A stretch of 7,480 nt of DNA from SIG578 sp045543635 (GTDB lineage Bacteria > Bacillota > Clostridia > Oscillospirales > Ruminococcaceae), in NCBI GenBank assembly GCA_045543635.1, contig JAZQMT010000143.1, positions 1-7,480 of the forward strand. Direction: 5' to 3'. Both the position numbers and the translations under genes were made by a program. The notes beneath the pieces were generated by a model, which was given only the letters and a program-made list of their open reading frames with translations, was not told where the DNA came from and ran no database searches. This document shows positions 1 through 6,439 of the stretch, in pieces. Numbering within the stretch: position 1 is the stretch's first letter; each line of letters opens with the position of its first letter.

Positions 1-2046
1 ATGGTAACACATAACCCCGAGCTTGCCGAAACCTATTCCACTCGAATTATCCGCCTGCGTGACGGAAAGGTTACTGATGACAGCAACCCCTACACCCCGC
101 CCGCCGAAGTTGCACCCACAGAGCCGCGCAAAAAGCACACCTCCATGTCTTTCTTTACTGCCCTGTCACTGAGCCTGCGCAACCTGATGACCAAAAAGAC
201 CCGCACCCTGCTTACCAGCTTTGCAGGCAGCATCGGCATTATCGGAATTGCACTTATCCTATCACTTTCCACAGGTATTAATGCTTACATCGAAAGTGTT
301 GAGGAGGACACCCTTTCAAGCTATCCCCTCTCTATTCAGGAGTCTACTATTGACCTCTCCTCCTCACTTCAGGAGCTTATGAACGCCACCAAAACAGACG
401 GAGAGCGCGACCCCGATAAAATCTATTCCAATGATGTTATGAGCAAGATGATGAAATCCACCATCAGCTCCTCTGTTACCAATAATCTGTCAGCGTTTAA
501 AAATTATCTTGACAGCGGGAAAACGGATATTAAAAAACACACCAACGATATAAAATATCTCTATTCCACTCCTTTGAATCTATATAAATCCGACCTTTCA
601 GACGGAATAGACAAGGTTTCTCCCGACACCGCTTTTGATGAAATCGGTATGGGACAGCAGAGCAGCAGCTCTGCAATGGGCGGCATGAATATGATGTCGA
701 TGATGTCGGTCTGGAAAGAGCTTGTGGGTGATAATAAACTGCTTGCCGAGCAGTACACCGTTTTAAAAGGCAGACTGCCCGAGGCTTACAACGAGGCTGT
801 TATCATTGTTACCAAAAATAATGAAATCAGCGATTTCACCCTTTATTCCCTCGGAATAAAGGACCCCGATGAGCTTGTTGATATGATGAAGGAATTTCAG
901 GAAACGGGCGATATAACCTTTCAGCCTACCCGAACCGAATACACCTATGATGACCTGCTCTCTCTTTCCTATAAGCTTTTAGTCAACACCGATTATTTTG
1001 AAAAGAAAAACGGCGTTTGGCTCGATCGTTCGCAAGATGATTTGTTTGTGGCACAAAAGCTGGAACAAGCTGAGGAAATAAAAATCGTCGGTATTCTCCG
1101 CCCCGATTCCGATGCCCTTTCCGATGCCGAGAGCGGCTCTATCGGCTACACACATGAGCTGATGGAAAAGCTGGTCGGGAAAGTAAATGAAAGTGATATT
1201 GTAAAGCAGCAGTTAGACAACCCTGAAACCGATGTTTTTACAGGCACAAAGTTCTCTACAGGCGAGGAACTTACCTTTAATAATATGCAGGAGCTCGCAG
1301 CCTTTCTTCAAACGATGCCTGAACAACAGCGCACCGAAGCCGCTGCAACGCTTTCGCAAATGCAGCAATCGGGCATGAATGAACAGGCAATTCTCAAAAC
1401 CTTTGCCACCGCTCTTTCACAAACCTCTGATGAAACATTGGAATCCCGCCTATCCCAGATGGGATATTCCGATATAAATACACCCTCAGGCATTGCTATC
1501 TATCCCAAGGATTTTGAGTCTAAGGATTTTATCCAAGATATTATCCGCAAGTATAATGATAATGTTGAGGTGGAAACAGATAAGATAACCTATACCGATT
1601 ATATTGGACTGATGATGTCCTCTGTTACCACTATTATCAATGCAATCAGTTATATTCTTATTGCATTTGTTGCCATTTCGTTGGTCGTTTCCTCTATCAT
1701 GATTGGAATTATCACCTATATTTCGGTGCTTGAGCGCACCAAAGAAATCGGAATATTGCGTGCAATCGGTGCTTCTAAAAGGGATATTGCCCGCGTTTTT
1801 AATGCTGAGACTCTCATCATCGGTTTTGCCGCAGGTGCCATCGGCATAGGCTTAACGCTGCTGCTTATCCTCCCCATTAATGCAATTCTGCATGCCGTCA
1901 CCGAAATTTCAGCTTCTGCCGTTCTTCCGCCCTTAGCGGGAGTTATTCTGGTAGCTGTCAGCATAGTGCTGACAGTTGTTGCAGGGTTCTTCCCCTCCCG
2001 TATCGCCGCAAATAAAGATCCTGTTGTTGCCCTTCGCACCGAATAA
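1..2046 (+). CDS. ABC transporter, ATPase–permease fusion (FtsX/MacB-type), 5'-truncated by window edge
   Basis: This is the C-terminal 681 residues of an ABC exporter or mechanotransmission-type transporter in the cytoplasmic membrane. Residues 1-24 (VTHNPELAE, then RIIRLRDGKV) match the H-loop and last strand of an ABC ATPase domain, so the ATG at base 1 is an internal methionine and the true start lies upstream. After a short linker come a first membrane segment (about 69-95), a large extracytoplasmic domain (about 96-540), and three more membrane segments (about 541-574, 603-628, 640-664). The FtsX-family signature ERTKEIGILRAIGASKRDI sits at 578-596, and the ending KDPVVALRTE is typical of the family. 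One ATPase fused to a four-helix permease with a long external domain fits the MacB/FtsX superfamily. The substrate cannot be read from sequence; peptide or lipid export, or control of a cell-wall enzyme, are family possibilities. A Met-rich patch lies at 217-235. The class is well supported, the substrate unknown. Confidence 0.9.
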   Translation: MVTHNPELAETYSTRIIRLRDGKVTDDSNPYTPPAEVAPTEPRKKHTSMSFFTALSLSLRNLMTKKTRTLLTSFAGSIGIIGIALILSLSTGINAYIESVEEDTLSSYPLSIQESTIDLSSSLQELMNATKTDGERDPDKIYSNDVMSKMMKSTISSSVTNNLSAFKNYLDSGKTDIKKHTNDIKYLYSTPLNLYKSDLSDGIDKVSPDTAFDEIGMGQQSSSSAMGGMNMMSMMSVWKELVGDNKLLAEQYTVLKGRLPEAYNEAVIIVTKNNEISDFTLYSLGIKDPDELVDMMKEFQETGDITFQPTRTEYTYDDLLSLSYKLLVNTDYFEKKNGVWLDRSQDDLFVAQKLEQAEEIKIVGILRPDSDALSDAESGSIGYTHELMEKLVGKVNESDIVKQQLDNPETDVFTGTKFSTGEELTFNNMQELAAFLQTMPEQQRTEAAATLSQMQQSGMNEQAILKTFATALSQTSDETLESRLSQMGYSDINTPSGIAIYPKDFESKDFIQDIIRKYNDNVEVETDKITYTDYIGLMMSSVTTIINAISYILIAFVAISLVVSSIMIGIITYISVLERTKEIGILRAIGASKRDIARVFNAETLIIGFAAGAIGIGLTLLLILPINAILHAVTEISASAVLPPLAGVILVAVSIVLTVVAGFFPSRIAANKDPVVALRTE

Positions 2047-2077
2047 TATTTTTGCACCTATATCGGCACGCAACAAT

Positions 2078-2103
2078 TTTTATACTATCTTATTAGTAAA
2101 AAA
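2078..2103 (+). terminator. weak AT-rich hairpin after the ABC gene
   Basis: TACTA (2083-2087) can pair with TAGTA (2094-2098) around a 6-nt loop. Beyond an A·A mismatch, TTTT (2078-2081) can pair with AAAA (2100-2103). A T-rich stretch (TTCATTTTTCTT) follows. It may terminate the transporter transcript, but the stem has almost no GC. The same AT-rich tract lies just upstream of the -35 box and could equally act as an UP element for the next promoter. No better terminator is visible in 2047-2116. Confidence 0.25.
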
Positions 2104-2116
2104 TTCATTTTTCTTA

Positions 2117-2145
2117 TTGACAAACGGGAAAAGGGTTTATATAAT
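2117..2145 (+). promoter_or_regulatory. consensus sigma-A/sigma-70 promoter for DUF177–rpmF
   Basis: TTGACA at 2117-2122 and TATAAT at 2140-2145 are both perfect matches to the housekeeping consensus, with the optimal 17-bp spacer. The sequence upstream (about 2077-2116) is strongly A/T-rich, as in an UP element. Transcription should start near 2152, giving a leader of about 80 nt before the DUF177 start. A fully consensus promoter suits a ribosomal-protein operon with high expression. It is read directly from sequence; activity is inferred. Confidence 0.88.
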
Positions 2146-2151
2146 AATTGA

Positions 2152-2222
2152 GTATGGATATTTTTAGTATCCGAGCTTCGGCCGCATCATACTGCGGTAC
2201 CCCCTAAGTATCAGCGGTATGT
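2152..2222 (+). promoter_or_regulatory. structured 5' leader of the DUF177–rpmF transcript
   Basis: Several short stems compete within the predicted leader. GGATA (2156-2160) pairs with TATCC (2168-2172). CCGA (2171-2174) pairs with TCGG (2178-2181), overlapping the first stem. CCGCA (2182-2186) pairs with TGCGG (2193-2197). Alternatively GCCGC (2181-2185) pairs with GCGGT (2214-2218), enclosing ATACT (2189-2193) with AGTAT (2207-2211). The last fold excludes the third and ends five bases before the Shine-Dalgarno. I recognise no known riboswitch class or ribosomal-protein leader. Regulatory function is inference; the pairings are visible. Confidence 0.35.
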
Positions 2223-2228
2223 GAGGTG
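2223..2228 (+). promoter_or_regulatory. ribosome binding site deciding the DUF177 start
   Basis: GAGGTG at 2223-2228 lies 6 nt before ATG 2235. The in-frame GTG at 2226 overlaps this Shine-Dalgarno sequence and has no ribosome binding site of its own, so ATG 2235 is the preferred start. Confidence 0.75.
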
Positions 2229-2234
2229 TCGTTT

Positions 2235-2732
2235 ATGGAAATCGATGTCAGGCGATTATTTGAGATTGAGGGCGAGCGTGAGGATTTTTCCTTCACTCTC
2301 GATTTGAGTGAGACTGAAATTTGGGCTCACAAGCCCCTTGTCTCCCCCGTACGCATCCAAGGCAGTGTTCAGAACAGAAGTTCTATTGTAACTCTGGCAT
2401 ACAAGGCTTCTTGTGATCTGCACACCTTTTGTGACAGGTGTTTAGTCGATTTTGACAAAACGGTTGCCTTCTCTTTCGAGTACACTCTCGTTCGCGAGCT
2501 GCAGGACAGCGAGCAACAGCAGTACATTCTCGTGGAGAGCGATTTCTTTGACTTGGGCGCACTTTGCGAATCCGACATTGTGCTGAATTTGCCACTCAAA
2601 TTCCTCTGTCGGGAAGATTGCAAAGGCTTATGCCCCGTCTGCGGAAAGAATTTAAATCTCTCTGATTGCGATTGTCTTAACAGTCAGACTGATCCGAGGC
2701 TGGCAGCGCTTAAAAACCTGCTTAACAACTGA
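2235..2732 (+). CDS. DUF177/YceD family protein, large-subunit rRNA/ribosome biogenesis factor
   Basis: A 165-residue protein from ATG 2235 (168 from the less likely GTG 2226). It belongs to the DUF177 (YceD) family, which across bacteria sits directly upstream of rpmF and has been linked to 23S rRNA accumulation and large-subunit assembly; the biochemical role is not settled. Visible features: an N-terminal beta-rich half; a central C-x5-C-x2-C group (Cys60, 66, 69, including CDRC); and a second cysteine cluster, C-x3-C-x3-C-x2-C then C-x-C (Cys125, 129, 133, 136, 145, 147), that looks like a zinc site. The tail DPRLAALKNLL is characteristic of the family. It is the first gene after a consensus promoter and lies 36 bp before rpmF, so the two are almost certainly co-transcribed. 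Length is normal. Family assignment is confident; cytoplasmic ribosome-assembly role rests on family knowledge. Confidence 0.93.
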   Translation: MEIDVRRLFEIEGEREDFSFTLDLSETEIWAHKPLVSPVRIQGSVQNRSSIVTLAYKASCDLHTFCDRCLVDFDKTVAFSFEYTLVRELQDSEQQQYILVESDFFDLGALCESDIVLNLPLKFLCREDCKGLCPVCGKNLNLSDCDCLNSQTDPRLAALKNLLNN

Positions 2733-2768
2733 TTAACAACATTTCACTATATTCAAGGAGGTTCTATC

Positions 2769-2951
2769 ATGGCTGTTCCTAAGAGAAGAGTGTCCAAAGC
2801 ACGTCGCGATAAGAGACGTTCCAATGTCTGGAAGCTTACTGCTCCCGCATTTTCTAAATGCCCCCAGTGCGGCGAACTGAAAATGCCCCACAGAGTTTGC
2901 TCAAATTGCGGTTACTACAAGGGCAAGGAAGTCATCAAGAAGGAAGACTGA
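2769..2951 (+). CDS. rpmF: 50S ribosomal protein L32 (bL32), zinc-binding form
   Basis: A 60-residue basic protein of the normal L32 length. The start MAVPKRRVSKARRDKRRS is the classic bL32 N-terminus, which lies against 23S rRNA in the large subunit. Four cysteines in two C-x2-C pairs (Cys31/34 and Cys44/47) form the zinc ribbon, so this is the zinc-containing (C+) paralogue rather than a cysteine-free one. A strong AAGGAGG at 2755-2761 lies 7 nt before the ATG. It follows the DUF177 gene, the usual arrangement across bacteria, and is followed 14 nt after its stop by a hairpin that likely ends most transcripts. Start and identity are secure. Confidence 0.98.
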   Translation: MAVPKRRVSKARRDKRRSNVWKLTAPAFSKCPQCGELKMPHRVCSNCGYYKGKEVIKKED

Positions 2952-2965
2952 TTTGAGTAAAAGCT

Positions 2966-2994
2966 TAGAGGAGGAGTTTTTCCTCCTCTATTTT
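2966..2994 (+). terminator. hairpin terminator/attenuator after rpmF
   Basis: TAGAGGAGGA (2966-2975) pairs perfectly with TCCTCCTCTA (2981-2990): a 10-bp stem with a GTTTT loop, followed by only four T (2991-2994) before the run breaks. The short U tract suggests incomplete termination. No convincing promoter lies between it and the DUF512 gene at 3011, so read-through may supply the downstream genes. It also separates highly expressed rpmF from weaker genes. Confidence 0.75.
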
Positions 2995-3010
2995 CATATG
3001 AGGGGAATTT

Positions 3011-4345
3011 ATGAGCGTTAAAATTTTTGATATTGTAAAAGGCTCTCCTGCCCAAAAAGCGGGTATTGCTGCAGGCGAAACCCTTATTTCCATAAACGGA
3101 AACAAGATAGCTGATGTGTTGGATTTTCGATTTTGGCAGCTAAACGCGCGCCTTATTTTAAAGCTTGAGGACAAGAGGGGCAGAGAGCGCATCGTTAAAA
3201 TCAAAAAAGACGAATATGATGAGCTGGGGCTTTTGTTTGAGACCTATCTTATGGATAGGCAGCACAGCTGCAAAAACAAATGCATTTTCTGTTTTGTTGA
3301 CCAGTTGCCGCATGGAATGAGGGAAACGCCTTATTTTAAAGATGATGACACCCGTCTTTCCTTTTTATTCGGAAACTATGTTACCCTGACAAACATCACC
3401 GAACATGAGATAGAACGCATTATAAAAATGCATATCAGTCCCATCAACGTTTCTGTGCATACAACTAACCCCGAGCTTCGCGTGAAAATGATGGCAAATC
3501 CCAATGCAGGAAAGGCGCTTTCCATTCTGCAAAGATTTGCCCAAGCCGGAATTTCGATAAACTGCCAGCTTGTTCTCTGCCCGGGAATAAATGACGGAGA
3601 GGAGCTTTGCCGCAGTCTTTCCGATTTATCAGAGCTCTGCCCCGCACTTGAGAGCATTGCGCTTGTTCCCGTGGGGCTGACCTGCCACAGGCAGGGGCTC
3701 TACCCCCTCACTCCCTACACCTCAAAAAATGCCGCCGCCGTTATTGAAATTGCCGACCGTTTCGGCGAGCAGTTTCTAAATGCTTTCGGCACAAGGCTTG
3801 TCTATTGCTCTGACGAATTTTATATAAAAGCCAACAAAGCGCTTCCCGAATACAGTTACTACGAGGATTTTCCGCAGCTTGAAAACGGGGTTGGGCTTAT
3901 TCGCAGCATGGAGGATGAAATTTCCTGCTGTCTTGAGGATGCGCTTCCCCCTAAAAGCAATCGTACAATGCGCTTTAGCATTGCAACAGGCATAGATGCC
4001 GCTCCCTTTATAAAGGAGCAACTAGAGCGATTAAAAGAGCTTTTTTCGGGAATAGACTGTAGCGTTTATCCCATACAAAATGACCATTTCGGTCATACTA
4101 TTACCGTTACCGGTCTTATCACCGCGGGTGATATTATTGCACAGCTCAAAGGCAAGGAGCTGGGCGATGCGCTGATTTTGCCCGATGTCATGCTGCGGCA
4201 CGAGCAGGATAAATTTTTAGACGACCTTACGGTTTGTGATATAGAAAACGCCCTTAACACCAAGGTAATCGTTTCGCCTGCAAACGGTGAGGGACTTTTT
4301 AAAACCGTTTCAGAGCTTTATCAAAACAAAAAGGAGGAAAACTGA
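3011..4345 (+). CDS. PDZ–radical SAM–DUF512 family protein
   Basis: A 444-residue protein of the family annotated as DUF512 or putative radical SAM TIGR03279. Domain order: a PDZ-like N-terminus (about 5-60, with GSPAQKAGIAAGETLISING); a radical SAM core with the cluster motif C-x3-C-x2-C at Cys87, Cys91 and Cys94 (CKNKCIFC), which should bind a [4Fe-4S] cluster and S-adenosylmethionine; and the DUF512 region (about 220-430) with the family block SDEFYIKA … QLENGVGLIR (267-298). The substrate is unknown to me. No signal peptide is visible, so it is probably cytoplasmic. The ATG has GAGGGG at 3000-3005, 5 nt upstream. The stop TGA overlaps the der start, implying translational coupling. The conserved position before der in Clostridia, and here after rpmF, suggests a ribosome or RNA/protein modification role, which is inference. 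Length is normal and all motifs are intact. Confidence 0.93.
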   Translation: MSVKIFDIVKGSPAQKAGIAAGETLISINGNKIADVLDFRFWQLNARLILKLEDKRGRERIVKIKKDEYDELGLLFETYLMDRQHSCKNKCIFCFVDQLPHGMRETPYFKDDDTRLSFLFGNYVTLTNITEHEIERIIKMHISPINVSVHTTNPELRVKMMANPNAGKALSILQRFAQAGISINCQLVLCPGINDGEELCRSLSDLSELCPALESIALVPVGLTCHRQGLYPLTPYTSKNAAAVIEIADRFGEQFLNAFGTRLVYCSDEFYIKANKALPEYSYYEDFPQLENGVGLIRSMEDEISCCLEDALPPKSNRTMRFSIATGIDAAPFIKEQLERLKELFSGIDCSVYPIQNDHFGHTITVTGLITAGDIIAQLKGKELGDALILPDVMLRHEQDKFLDDLTVCDIENALNTKVIVSPANGEGLFKTVSELYQNKKEEN

Positions 4346-5670
4346 TGGCACTTCCCGTTATTGCAGTTGTCGGCAGACCTAATGTCGGAAAATCGACACT
4401 GTTTAATAAGCTTGTCGGCAAGCGGCTGTCCATCGTTGAGGACACTCCGGGTGTTACCCGCGACCGCATTTATGCCAAAATCGAATGGCAAAACCGCTTT
4501 GCTACACTCATTGATACCGGCGGTATCGAAATGTTTACCGACGATGTTATTTTATCACAGATGCGCCGACAGGCAGAGATTGCTATTGAAAGTGCAGATG
4601 TTATCCTTTTGGTAACCGATCTTACCTGCGGCATTACTGCAGCCGACAGCGAGATTGCCTCCATGCTGAAAAAGAGCGGCAAGCCCATTGTTCTTTGCGT
4701 AAATAAATGCGACAGCATCGGTGAACCGCCGCTTGGATTTTACGAATTTTATAATCTCTGTTTAGGAGACCCGATTGCAGTTTCCTCGGTGCACGGCCAC
4801 GGGACAGGTGACCTGCTCGACCGCCTTTTTGAGCTGCTTCCCACAGAGCAGGCGGAAGAATATCCTGAGGATTTTATTAAAGTTGCTGTTATCGGCAAGC
4901 CCAATGTTGGAAAATCATCGCTGGTAAATCGCCTTGCAGGCGAGGAGCGTGTTATCGTTTCGGACATTGCCGGCACCACGCGGGACGCCGTTGATACTGT
5001 TGTAGAAAATGATTTCGGCAAGTTTGTTTTCATTGACACTGCGGGTATCCGCCGCCAGAAAAAAGTGGATGAGGCGATTGAAAAATACAGCGTTCTGCGT
5101 TCCTACATGGCAGTTGAACGCGCAGATGTTTGCATTATTATGATAGACGGTACCGAAGGGTTTACCGAGCAGGACTCCAAGGTTGCGGGATATGCGCACG
5201 ATCAGGGAAAAGCCTGTATTATCGCCGTTAATAAGTGGGACGCTGTTGAGAAAGATGACAAGACCATGCGGGAATACGAGAAAAAGCTTGAAGTTGATTT
5301 TTCATTTATGCCCTACGCGCCCTTTATTTTTATATCCGCAAAAACGGGGCAACGCATGGATAAGCTTTTTGGACTGATAACCTATGTACGCGAGCAAAAC
5401 TGCCGCCGTATACAAACAGGTTTACTCAACGATATGCTCGCTGAGGCAACCGCTAAGGTCCAACCCCCTTCGGACAAGGGCAAACGCCTGAAAATTTATT
5501 ACATCACACAGGCTGCCGTTTGTCCGCCGACCTTTGTTTGTTTTGTCAATAACAATGAGCTTTTCCATTTTTCCTATCAGCGTGATATCGAAAATCAGAT
5601 AAGAGCCACCTTTGGTCTTTCGGGGACGCCTATCCGCATCATTTCCCGCGAGCGCGGCGACTCAAAATAA
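4345..5670 (+). CDS. der: ribosome-assembly GTPase Der (EngA), double GTPase domain
   Basis: A 441-residue GTPase essential in most bacteria, acting in late maturation of the 50S subunit. It carries two tandem G domains. The first has a P-loop at 10-18 (GRPNVGKST), DTGG at 57-60, NKCD at 120-123 and a G5-like SSVHG at 147-151. The second has a P-loop at 184-192 (GKPNVGKSS), DTAG at 231-234, NKWD at 296-299 and SAKTG at 331-335. A KH-like C-terminal domain (about 355-438) follows, ending in the usual GTPIRI plus basic tail. All nucleotide-binding motifs are intact and the length is standard. The start overlaps the previous stop (TGATG, 4343-4347), with AAGGAGG at 4331-4337, 7 nt upstream, inside the end of the DUF512 gene. 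It acts in the same process as L32 and probably DUF177 encoded upstream. Confidence 0.98.
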   Translation: MALPVIAVVGRPNVGKSTLFNKLVGKRLSIVEDTPGVTRDRIYAKIEWQNRFATLIDTGGIEMFTDDVILSQMRRQAEIAIESADVILLVTDLTCGITAADSEIASMLKKSGKPIVLCVNKCDSIGEPPLGFYEFYNLCLGDPIAVSSVHGHGTGDLLDRLFELLPTEQAEEYPEDFIKVAVIGKPNVGKSSLVNRLAGEERVIVSDIAGTTRDAVDTVVENDFGKFVFIDTAGIRRQKKVDEAIEKYSVLRSYMAVERADVCIIMIDGTEGFTEQDSKVAGYAHDQGKACIIAVNKWDAVEKDDKTMREYEKKLEVDFSFMPYAPFIFISAKTGQRMDKLFGLITYVREQNCRRIQTGLLNDMLAEATAKVQPPSDKGKRLKIYYITQAAVCPPTFVCFVNNNELFHFSYQRDIENQIRATFGLSGTPIRIISRERGDSK

Positions 5671-5699
5671 AAAGCACATAATATCGGAGGTCATTTGCG

Positions 5700-6374
5700 A
5701 TGAAAGATGTTCTGCCAATTTTACTCTACTGCCTTATTACAGCGTTTTCCTGCTATCTTTTAGGAAGCATTAGCTTTGCTGTTATATTCAGCAAATTGTT
5801 TGCCCGAAAAGATGTGCGGGACAGTGGCAGCGGTAACGCAGGAATGACCAATGTCCTGCGTACTGTCGGCAAGCTTCCCGCCGTTTTAACCCTGATCGGA
5901 GACCTCTCCAAGGCAGTTGCTGCCATTTATTTGGCCAAATGGCTGTTCTCCTCCCTCACTTTTCAGGAAGCAGAGCGAATCGGAATGTATATTGGTGGAA
6001 TTTTTGTTTTGCTCGGCCACATTTTTCCCCTTTTCTTTGGATTTCGCGGAGGAAAAGGCGTTCTTACCTGTGCGGGGGTATTTCTGGTTTTAGATTGGCA
6101 GCTTTGCCTTGTTTGCATTGCAATATTTATCATTATTGCTCTGTCAACAGGGTATGTTTCTCTTGGTTCTATCCTTTCGATGGGTGCCGCGCCCTTTCTC
6201 ACGCTTATTGTCGGACTAACCTTAAGAGCAGATATTCTCTTGCCGAGAACTGTTATTTGGCAAACCGTTTTTGTTTTTGTTATAGCGGGCATTTCAATAT
6301 TTATGCACAGAGAAAATATAAAGCGGCTAATAAACGGCACCGAAAACTGCTTTAAAAAGAAAAAAGAGAAATAA
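5700..6374 (+). CDS. plsY: acyl-phosphate:glycerol-3-phosphate acyltransferase PlsY
   Basis: A 224-residue integral membrane enzyme that transfers the acyl group from acyl-phosphate (made by PlsX, not in this window) to sn-glycerol-3-phosphate, giving lysophosphatidic acid, the first membrane-phospholipid intermediate. Hydrophobic segments run at about 5-30, 58-82, 96-115, 122-149, 152-175 and 185-202. Family motifs are present: GSISFAVIFSK (22-32), GSGNAGMTNVLR (43-54), GHIFPLFFGFRGGKGV (106-121) and HRENIKRLINGTE (203-215). The usual DxxKG motif reads DLSKA (68-72), a mild deviation. The tail is lysine-rich. GGAGGT at 5686-5691 sits 8 nt before the ATG and 15 nt after the der stop, so it is probably in the same operon. 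A strong terminator follows at once. The usual clostridial next gene, gpsA, is absent. Confidence 0.96.
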   Translation: MKDVLPILLYCLITAFSCYLLGSISFAVIFSKLFARKDVRDSGSGNAGMTNVLRTVGKLPAVLTLIGDLSKAVAAIYLAKWLFSSLTFQEAERIGMYIGGIFVLLGHIFPLFFGFRGGKGVLTCAGVFLVLDWQLCLVCIAIFIIIALSTGYVSLGSILSMGAAPFLTLIVGLTLRADILLPRTVIWQTVFVFVIAGISIFMHRENIKRLINGTENCFKKKKEK

Positions 6375-6380
6375 GCTTTA

Positions 6381-6416
6381 AAGGCGGACAGAATATTCTG
6401 TCCGCCTTAAGTTTTT
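6381..6416 (+). terminator. perfect palindromic terminator after plsY, probably bidirectional
   Basis: A perfect 28-bp palindrome spans 6381-6408, with arms AAGGCGGACAGAAT and ATTCTGTCCGCCTT, followed by TTTTT at 6412-6416. It lies 6 bp after the plsY stop and between two convergent genes. Read on the minus strand, the same stem is followed by a T-rich stretch (TTTAAAGC then TTATTTCTCTTTTTTC), so it may also end the convergent peptidase-like transcript. The 65 bp between the two stop codons hold nothing else apart from a short TTTTTAAAAA palindrome at 6412-6421. Confidence 0.9.
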
Positions 6417-6439
6417 AAAAATTGTTTTTGATTATAGCC

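Noticed and set aside
1976..2167. A 63-codon plus-strand frame crossing the end of the ABC gene.
   Set aside because: It overlaps the transporter out of frame, has no ribosome binding site, and runs through the promoter with no protein-like composition.
2154..2207. A 17-codon reading frame in the leader (ATG 2154 to TAA 2205-2207), possibly a leader peptide.
   Set aside because: The ATG falls about 2 nt after the predicted transcription start, so there is no ribosome binding site, and the codons show no run of one amino acid. Leaderless translation is possible but unsupported.
2226..2234. GTG at 2226 as the DUF177 start, adding three residues.
   Set aside because: The GTG lies within the GAGGTG Shine-Dalgarno that serves ATG 2235, and it has no ribosome binding site of its own.
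2952..3010. A separate promoter for the DUF512–der–plsY genes (TTGAGT near 2953).
   Set aside because: No -10-like hexamer lies at a suitable distance: 17 bp downstream falls in the hairpin loop (GTTTTT), so I do not call it.
5939..6355. Open frames of 125-138 codons inside plsY, on both strands.
   Set aside because: They are shadows of plsY, whose motifs and ribosome binding site are clear; the overlapping frames show no recognisable motif.
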